From positions 1 through 11,446 of the forward strand of contig JACQDO010000406.1 in the NCBI GenBank assembly GCA_016201085.1: a stretch of 11,446 nt of DNA, in the 5' to 3' direction. Each line of letters starts with the position of its first letter. Position 1 is the stretch's first letter. The position numbers and the translations under genes were made by a program. Origin of the DNA: Hyphomicrobiales bacterium (GTDB lineage Bacteria; Pseudomonadota; Alphaproteobacteria; Rhizobiales; Xanthobacteraceae). The notes beneath the pieces are model-generated. The model saw only the letters and a list, made by a program, of their open reading frames with translations. It had not been told where the DNA came from and ran no database searches. Positions 1 through 5,061 of the stretch are shown here, one piece after another.

Positions 1-578
1 ATCCGCGCGCCTTCGACGCTGTGACCCGCGCGGTGGATCAGGGCTTGCCGATCGACGCCGGGCGCATCTCCAACGTGGTGAGCAGGGCTCTGGACAGCGG
101 CCAGCTTTCGCTCAAGCGAGCGGAAGGCACAATCGCCATCGGCGCCGGGCGGATGCAATTGAGCAATGTCACCGCCGAGGCCAAGGACGCGGTGCTGTCG
201 TTGACCGGCAATCTCGACCTCACCGACGGCTCGCTCGATGCGCACTTGGTGCTGTCGGGATTGAGCCAGGCGGCCGGCGCGCGGCCCGATATATTCATGG
301 CCTTGAAGGGGCCGGTCGCCACGCCGTCGCGCAGTGTGGATGTCGCGGCGTTGAGCGGATGGCTCACGTTGCGCTCGATCGAAAACCAGGCAAAGCGAAT
401 CCAGGAAATCGAGCGCGCACAACAGGAGTTGGAGCGCGCCAAGCGGCAACCCGAAATTCAGACGCCGCTGCCCAAGAGCGAGCAGGCGCCCGCATTGCCG
501 GCTCCAGTCGATATCAGGCCGGCGCCCGCGCCGGGAAGTCAATCGCAGCCGGCGGCCTCAGTCGGCCCGCAGAACTGA
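1..578 (+). CDS. AsmA family protein, C-terminal part (5' truncated by window)
   Basis: This is the last 191 or so codons of an AsmA-like protein; whole codons begin at base 3 and the gene starts outside the window. AsmA-family proteins are large inner-membrane-anchored periplasmic proteins linked to outer-membrane assembly and lipid transport. The visible part has the family's C-terminal beta-rich pattern: alternating stretches such as GRMQLSNVTAEAKDAVLSL and the LTGNLDLTDGSLDAHLVLSG stretch, then the R(P)DIFMALKGPVATPSRSVDVAALSGWL segment, where the domain normally ends. After this come a short charged, probably coiled-coil stretch (RIQEIERAQQELERAKRQ) and a Pro/Ala-rich tail of about 45 residues. 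The last 21 bp overlap the 3' end of the convergent ribbon-helix-helix gene. The family call is fairly secure; the specific role cannot be told from this fragment. Confidence 0.8.
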   Translation, partial: PRAFDAVTRAVDQGLPIDAGRISNVVSRALDSGQLSLKRAEGTIAIGAGRMQLSNVTAEAKDAVLSLTGNLDLTDGSLDAHLVLSGLSQAAGARPDIFMALKGPVATPSRSVDVAALSGWLTLRSIENQAKRIQEIERAQQELERAKRQPEIQTPLPKSEQAPALPAPVDIRPAPAPGSQSQPAASVGPQN

Positions 579-851
579 GGGGGACGAGCGCGCGCCCGCC
601 TCGCGCGAGAGGCCTTGCGCGCTGCGTGCTTCGCCGATCTGCGCGCGATAATAATCGAGCACAAACAGCCGGATCGCCGAGGATAGGTTGCCGTGTCGAC
701 GATCGGTATCGATCGAGGCGACGAGATCGGACAGCGTCATTTCGCGTCCGGTCGCGATTTCTTTCAGTCCCTGCCAGAAGGCGTCTTCGAGGCTGACGCT
801 GGTCTTGTGGCCGGCAATGACGATAGACCGTTTGACAACCGGGGATTTCAT
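558..851 (-). CDS. Ribbon-helix-helix domain protein (RHH_4-like)
   Basis: This is a 97-residue protein of the small alphaproteobacterial ribbon-helix-helix family (arylsulfate-sulfotransferase-like RHH, Pfam RHH_4 type), predicted to be a dimeric DNA-binding regulator. Residues 1-70 match the family. A beta strand (KRSIVIAGHKTSVSLEDAFW) is followed by a helix (QGLKEIATGREMTLSDLVASID) and then SSAIRLFVLDYYR. The roughly 25 residues after that look disordered. A strong Shine-Dalgarno sequence (AGAGGAG, 7 nt before ATG) supports the start. The ATG overlaps the stop of the upstream DUF4169 gene (ATGA, 848-851), so the two genes are almost certainly translationally coupled in one operon. Its 3' end overlaps the convergent AsmA gene by 21 bp. 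The target genes are unknown. Confidence 0.88.
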   Translation of the reverse strand: MKSPVVKRSIVIAGHKTSVSLEDAFWQGLKEIATGREMTLSDLVASIDTDRRHGNLSSAIRLFVLDYYRAQIGEARSAQGLSREAGARSSPSVLRAD

Positions 852-1036
852 CGGCCGTCTCCTCTGTCAATCCGGCGGCTGTCGAGGTCGCGGCTGGCCT
901 TGCTCTGCTGCGCATCTTCGAGTTTGCGCTGATGGTTGGGACGGCCGTGGACAAGACGATTGGCGTCGGCGCGCTGATCGTCGGCGCGCCGCCTCGCTCG
1001 CTTGCGCGCAACGCGTAGATTAACCAATTCAGCCAT
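848..1036 (-). CDS. DUF4169 family small basic protein
   Basis: This is a 62-residue, highly charged protein. It fits the DUF4169 pattern: an N-terminal MAELVNLRVARKRARR, then an alanine/aspartate-rich middle (ADDQRADANRLVHGRP), and a terminal DLDSRRIDRGDGR where the family usually shows RLDGHRLD. DUF4169 proteins are small alphaproteobacterial proteins of unknown function, often found beside a ribbon-helix-helix gene, as here. The ATG has a GAGG Shine-Dalgarno 6 nt upstream; an out-of-frame ATG lies 4 nt further upstream. The stop overlaps the start of the RHH gene by 4 bp. It is probably the first gene of a two-gene operon. I could not find a convincing sigma-70 promoter in the AT-rich region upstream. 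Confidence 0.85.
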   Translation of the reverse strand: MAELVNLRVARKRARRRADDQRADANRLVHGRPNHQRKLEDAQQSKASRDLDSRRIDRGDGR

Positions 1037-1575
1037 TCATTGCCTCGACGGTAGCAGGGTATGCTGTTCGCCCGGAATTAAACTTGCATGTGTGCATTGC
1101 CACCCACAACGTCGGCTCATGGCGCAAACAAAACCGTTCTGTCTGGTAGACGACTCTATGAGTTTGCGGTGTTACTTAGGGCAAATTGCATTGCCAATTC
1201 AACACACGGTTAGTTGATCGTAATAGATCAGTCGGTAACGGGCAGCGAATACAATGAGAAGATAGTCGACCACATGCCGGTACAGCAAGTTACTTCCAAA
1301 TGTATATTTAGTTATTTGAAAAGATTTACTATCGAAAACATGAAATGAGCGTTCACCATACACTATTGCCATTTAAGGTGACGGCCTATTTGACATAGAA
1401 ATTCAGTAAAATAGGGGTCGTATACACATACCAGTGGCGTAAAATACATTCTGGCCCACGGATATATCTTTTACCGATTTCTACCGGACGTTGGGTAATC
1501 AATATTATTCGCGCGTACCTGTGCAAAACGATGATCGTTCACACGCGCCCCGGTGCGTGAAAGAAAATTTTCGAA
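1037..1575. other. Gene-free AT-richer intergenic region
   Basis: These 539 bp lie between the end of fumC and the start of the DUF4169 operon. I see no credible coding region. GC drops here to about 35% at 1321-1380 and 42% at 1381-1440 by direct count, well below the flanking genes. It contains small inverted repeats: TGATC/GATCA at 1215-1230, AACGAT/ATCGTT at 1527-1539, CACGC/GCGTG at 1542-1559, and a GAAAATTTTC palindrome at 1563-1572. The last three lie just beyond the fumC stop and may form a weak transcription end, but no U-tract follows. The promoter of the DUF4169-RHH operon should lie in this region, but I could not place it. Confidence 0.6.
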
Positions 1576-3009
1576 TTAGCGCGGCTGCGTCATTTTTTCC
1601 GGACGTATTCGACGATCGAATTCCGGCCCCGAAACATAACCAAGCTTTATGGCCTCCTCGCGCAGCGTGGTGCCGTTGGCATGCGCGGCCTTTGCCACCG
1701 CCGCCGCCCTGTCGTAGCCGATTGTCGGCGCCAGCGCCGTGACCAGCATCAGCGAGCGCCGCATCAGCTCGGCGATACGCGGCTCGTTGGCTTTGATGCC
1801 CACCACGCAATTGTCGGTGAACGAATTGACCGCATCGCCGAGTAGGCGGATCGATTGCAGCATGCAATAGGCCAGCACCGGCTTGTACACATTGAGCTCG
1901 AAATGACCCTGGCTGCCGGCCACCGTGACGGTGGTGTTGTTGCCGAACACCAGCGCGCACACCATGGTAAGCGCCTCCGACTGCGTCGGGTTGGTCTTGC
2001 CCGGCATGATCGAGGAGCCGAGCTCGTTGCTCGGCAAAATCAACTCGCCCAGGCCCGAGCGCGGGCCGGAGCCGAGCAGGCGGATATCGTTGGCGATCTT
2101 GAACAGCGCGGTGGCGGCGGCATTGATGGCGCCGTGCACGAATACATAGGCGTCGTGGCCGGCCATGTGCTCGAACTTGTTGGGCGCGCTGGTGAACGGC
2201 AGTTTGGTCAGTTGCGCGATGCGGCGCGCGAAGGCCTTGGCGAATTTCGGTTTCGAATTCAGCCCGGTGCCGACCGCGGTGCCGCCTTGCGCCAGCGGAT
2301 AGAGTTCGCGCTGCGCCACGCGGATGCGCGCGATCGCCGACTTCACCTGGCTGGCATAGCCGGAGAACTCCTGGCCGAGCGTGATCGGGGTCGCGTCCAT
2401 GGTGTGGGTGCGGCCGATTTTCACGATTCTGGCGAATTCCTTTTCCTTGCGGTCGAGCGCCTGCTGCATGTGTTCGAGCGCCGGCAGCAGATGCGCGGAA
2501 ATCCGCAGCGCCGCCGCGATATGCATGGCGGTCGGGATCGAATCGTTGGACGACTGGCTCATATTGACGTGATCGTTCGGATGCACCGGCTTCTTCGAAC
2601 CGAGTTCGCCGCCAAGCGCGACATTGGCGGCGTTGGCGATCACCTCGTTGACGTTCATGTTGCTCTGGGTGCCGGAGCCGGTCTGCCAGACCTTGAGCGG
2701 GAAGTGGCCGTCGAGCTTGCCGTTGGCGATATCCTGCGCCACCGCGACGATCGCCCTGGCGCGTCGGGCGTCGAGCGAGCCGAGTTCGCGGTTGACCTCG
2801 GCGGCCGCGCGTTTGACCAGGCCGAGCGCATGTACGATTTCGCTCGGCATGCGCTCCGTGCCGATGCGGAAATTGTGCAACGAGCGCTCGGTCTGCGCGC
2901 CCCACAATTTGTCGGCGGGAATGGCGAGCGGCCCGAAGGCGTCGCTTTCGATGCGGGTCTTTTGGCGGGTCGTGGCGGGCTTTTTGCGCGATTTGGCCAT
3001 GGACGTCAT
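1576..3009 (-). CDS. fumC: Class II fumarate hydratase
   Basis: Fumarase C reversibly hydrates fumarate to L-malate in the cytoplasmic TCA cycle. It is the iron-independent, homotetrameric class II type. At 477 residues it is close to the family length (about 460-470), with an extra basic N-terminus ([17 protein letters not shown]). Landmarks in order are [14 protein letters not shown] and [14 protein letters not shown] (substrate-binding segments), [16 protein letters not shown] with the catalytic-region His202, and the fumarase/aspartase signature [11 protein letters not shown] at about 331-341, which carries the active-site Ser loop. I chose the ATG at 3009 because AAGG lies 6 nt upstream; the ATG at 3000 (MAKSRKK) is a close alternative. 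The barrel gene ends 67 bp upstream on the same strand, with a hairpin between them. Confidence 0.97.
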   Translation of the reverse strand: MTSMAKSRKKPATTRQKTRIESDAFGPLAIPADKLWGAQTERSLHNFRIGTERMPSEIVHALGLVKRAAAEVNRELGSLDARRARAIVAVAQDIANGKLDGHFPLKVWQTGSGTQSNMNVNEVIANAANVALGGELGSKKPVHPNDHVNMSQSSNDSIPTAMHIAAALRISAHLLPALEHMQQALDRKEKEFARIVKIGRTHTMDATPITLGQEFSGYASQVKSAIARIRVAQRELYPLAQGGTAVGTGLNSKPKFAKAFARRIAQLTKLPFTSAPNKFEHMAGHDAYVFVHGAINAAATALFKIANDIRLLGSGPRSGLGELILPSNELGSSIMPGKTNPTQSEALTMVCALVFGNNTTVTVAGSQGHFELNVYKPVLAYCMLQSIRLLGDAVNSFTDNCVVGIKANEPRIAELMRRSLMLVTALAPTIGYDRAAAVAKAAHANGTTLREEAIKLGYVSGPEFDRRIRPEKMTQPR

Positions 3010-3051
3010 CCAACGCCTTAAGCTGCGTGAGGTGCCGAGCCTAGGCCGATT

Positions 3052-3071
3052 AGCCGCCGGGACAAGCGGCT
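3052..3071 (-). terminator. Hairpin after the barrel gene, possible terminator or processing element
   Basis: A perfect 6-bp inverted repeat (AGCCGC/GCGGCT, 8-nt loop) starts 5 bases beyond the stop codon of the outer-membrane barrel gene. No U-tract follows on the minus strand, so it may be a weak terminator, an mRNA-stabilising structure, or a partial barrier to read-through into fumC. Confidence 0.3.
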
Positions 3072-3076
3072 GAGCA

Positions 3077-3832
3077 TCATTTGAATCGGTAATTGAGCTT
3101 CGCCATCAGCAAATTGACATTGCGAATGTCTATGTCCCAGGCATAGCGGCCCGTTGCATCGCCCAGCTGATAGGTGCGCGTGCCTAAACGAATATAATTG
3201 TATTCCACGGCTACGCTCACGTTGGCGGTAATGCCATATTCCAATCCTAACCCGAAGGTTGGCCGATATTGCCAGGCAGCGTCGCTGCCCGAGCCGGTGT
3301 TGGGACCGACGGCGTCGCTCACCGAGGCGCGAATGCGGGCGGCGGCGACACCGGCTTTGCCGTAGGCCAACAACCGGTCCCAGGCATAGCCAAGCCGGCC
3401 GGTGCCGAGCACCAAAGTATCGATGCGCGCGGTGAGTTGATCGTCCGCCGCGCCGAACGTGCTGGCGTGGTCACCCTTGATGCTGGAGCCGGCAAGCAGC
3501 GCCTCGAGTCCGAACACCCAAGCGCCACGCTGATAATTGAAACCGATTTGTCCGCCGCCGATAACACCGGAGAGGCGATGATTGAAGCTGTCCGGCGGCA
3601 CGCTGTCGCCGAAGCCTCCCACCCCTTGCGAGTTTTCGACGTTTGTCCAGTTCGCGGCGCTCCACCCGTAGCCGAGATGGCCGCCGACATAGAAGCCGGA
3701 CCAGTTATCGGCGGCCGCGGGCGCCGGCGCCTTCAGCGCTCGTTCGGCGGCGAGCGATGCGTGCGAGCCGATGGCAATCCCGATAGCAAAGACAAGCGAC
3801 GCCGGAACAAGCGACAACGCGTAACGACGCAT
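3077..3832 (-). CDS. Outer-membrane beta-barrel protein (Omp25/RopB-like porin family)
   Basis: This is a 251-residue small outer-membrane barrel of the opacity/Omp25-like family that is abundant in Hyphomicrobiales. An N-terminal signal peptide is evident: a basic MRRYALSL, then a hydrophobic stretch, then cleavage near SHASLAAE. It is followed by the family hallmark, a short Pro/Ala linker ([11 protein letters not shown]) and the first strand [14 protein letters not shown]. Further strands alternate ([67 protein letters not shown]). The protein ends in an aromatic-containing C-terminal strand, [11 protein letters not shown], usual for barrel insertion by BAM. Start: the ATG at 3832 follows a GGGGGAAG Shine-Dalgarno and gives a standard signal peptide; a GTG-type extension to 3853 is less likely. 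It diverges from the FGE gene. The substrate or ligand is unknown. Confidence 0.9.
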   Translation of the reverse strand: MRRYALSLVPASLVFAIGIAIGSHASLAAERALKAPAPAAADNWSGFYVGGHLGYGWSAANWTNVENSQGVGGFGDSVPPDSFNHRLSGVIGGGQIGFNYQRGAWVFGLEALLAGSSIKGDHASTFGAADDQLTARIDTLVLGTGRLGYAWDRLLAYGKAGVAAARIRASVSDAVGPNTGSGSDAAWQYRPTFGLGLEYGITANVSVAVEYNYIRLGTRTYQLGDATGRYAWDIDIRNVNLLMAKLNYRFK

Positions 3833-3871
3833 GACGACTTCCCCCACACGCACTCCAAGGTTACTATTTCA

Positions 3872-3900
3872 AATGTACTAGAGCTTACCGTTCAATCCAA
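3872..3900 (-). promoter_or_regulatory. Candidate sigma-70 promoter for the barrel gene
   Basis: On the minus strand TTGGAT (3895-3900) and TACATT (3872-3877) are 17 bp apart, matching 3/6 and 4/6 consensus positions. This would start transcription near 3865, about 33 nt before the ATG. It is the best-spaced pair in the short divergent region, but the match is weak. Confidence 0.25.
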
Positions 3901-3923
3901 CCGTGTCCAAACGCGATCGGGCC

Positions 3924-5048
3924 ATGGCGCGAGAATATGACAAGTTTCGATTGGCGCTGATCCTGCTTCCGCTCGCGGGTGTCGCCCTTGGGCCGGCATC
4001 GCTGTCCGAGCCTGCGACCGGCCAGGCCGCCAGCGCGACGGCATCCGCCGGTGCTCATGCAGCCGGCCGGCTCTGTGCCTCCTATTCCGGCTTGCCGGCG
4101 GCGCCGGCTGTGGCCGCCCCCGCTGGAATGGTGTGGATCGCTGGGGGGAGCTTTCTGATGGGCTCCAACCGGCACTATCGCGAGGAGCAGCCGCCACGAT
4201 ACGCGACCGTCAGCGGCTTCTGGATCGACCGTACGGAAGTGAGCAATGCGCAGTTCGCGGCCTTCGTCGCCGCCACCGGATACAAGACCGTGGCCGAGCG
4301 CGGGCTGAACGCGAAAGACTATCCGGACCTGCAGCCGGAGGCGCTGGTCCCAGGTTCGATGGTGTTTTTCGAACCGCCGAAGAACGTTTCCGTGGGCATG
4401 GATATGACGCAGTGGTGGCGCTACGTGCCGGGCGCCGACTGGCGCCATCCGAACGGTCCAGGCAGCTCGATCGCCGGCAAGGATAACCATCCGGTCGTCC
4501 ACATCGCCTATGGCGACGCCGAGGCATACGCGAAGTGGCTCGGCCGCTCGCTGCCGACCGAAGCGGAGTGGGAATATGCCGCGCGCGGCGGCCTCAACGG
4601 CAAGGAATTCGCGTGGGGTGACGATCAGACGCCCGAGGGGCGATGGATGGCCAATACCTGGCAGGGTTTCTTTCCATATGAGGACGAGCGCGCCGACGGT
4701 TATCACGGCACCGCCCCGGTCGGCTGTTTTCCGGCGAACGGCTACGGTCTGTTCGACATGATCGGCAACGTGTGGGAATGGGCCACCGACTGGTATCAGG
4801 CCGGACACGCTTTCGCCGACGGCGCCCTCGATCCCAAGGGACCGCCCGCCATGACCAAGACCGTTGCCGGTCCGGTGCACGTGATCAAAGGCGGTTCGTG
4901 GCTCTGTTCGCCGAACTTCTGCGCGCGTTACCGGCCAGCCGCGCGCCAGCCGCAGGAGGCGGACCTCGGCGCCTCGCATATCGGTTTCCGCACGGTACTG
5001 CGCGCGCCCGGGCCGGCCGCGGACAGACCCGCCAACAAACCGCAGTAA
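3924..5048 (+). CDS. Formylglycine-generating enzyme (SUMF1 family), probably exported
   Basis: FGE oxidises the Cys of a CxPxR motif in type I sulfatases to C-alpha-formylglycine, the catalytic residue. The FGE-sulfatase fold spans about residues 68-365: PAGMVWIAGGSFLMGSN, DRTEVSNAQFAAFVAATGY, HPVVHIAYGDAEAYAKWLG, LPTEAEWEYAARGG, GLFDMIGNVWEWATDWY, and IKGGSWLCSPNFCARYRP before the end SHIGFRT. Both active-site cysteines are present (C328 and C333, the CxxxxC of true FGEs), unlike most paralogues. The N-terminus has basic residues, a hydrophobic run (LALILLPLAGVALGPASL) and an Ala-rich linker: a likely signal peptide or anchor. Neither the ATG at 3924 nor the in-frame GTG at 3903 has a clear Shine-Dalgarno; I prefer the ATG. 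The gene converges on the sulfatase it probably activates. Confidence 0.9.
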   Translation: MAREYDKFRLALILLPLAGVALGPASLSEPATGQAASATASAGAHAAGRLCASYSGLPAAPAVAAPAGMVWIAGGSFLMGSNRHYREEQPPRYATVSGFWIDRTEVSNAQFAAFVAATGYKTVAERGLNAKDYPDLQPEALVPGSMVFFEPPKNVSVGMDMTQWWRYVPGADWRHPNGPGSSIAGKDNHPVVHIAYGDAEAYAKWLGRSLPTEAEWEYAARGGLNGKEFAWGDDQTPEGRWMANTWQGFFPYEDERADGYHGTAPVGCFPANGYGLFDMIGNVWEWATDWYQAGHAFADGALDPKGPPAMTKTVAGPVHVIKGGSWLCSPNFCARYRPAARQPQEADLGASHIGFRTVLRAPGPAADRPANKPQ

Positions 5049-5059
5049 CGTAAACTGCG
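5041..5059. terminator. Inverted repeat between convergent FGE and sulfatase genes
   Basis: A perfect 6-bp inverted repeat (CGCAGT/ACTGCG, 7-nt loop) spans the FGE stop codon and the 13-bp gap to the sulfatase stop. Its position suggests a bidirectional transcription end, but neither side has a U-tract, so the assignment rests mainly on location. Confidence 0.3.
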
Positions 5060-5061
5060 CG

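Noticed and set aside
1390..1395. A perfect TTGACA in the AT-rich intergenic region (+ strand).
   Set aside because: No -10 hexamer lies 16-18 bp downstream (TAAAAT is only 11 bp away) and no gene follows on that strand.
1491..1742. An 83-codon plus-strand open frame starting in the AT-rich region.
   Set aside because: It has no Shine-Dalgarno, runs antisense into the fumC 3' end and turns into low-complexity Pro/Arg.
1505..3013. A 502-codon minus-strand open frame across fumC.
   Set aside because: It is an out-of-frame shadow of fumC in GC-rich DNA, rich in Arg/Ala/Gly with no domain; fumC itself is unmistakable.
3885..4979. A 364-codon minus-strand open frame opposite the FGE gene.
   Set aside because: It is antisense to FGE motifs including the catalytic CxxxxC; no domain is visible.
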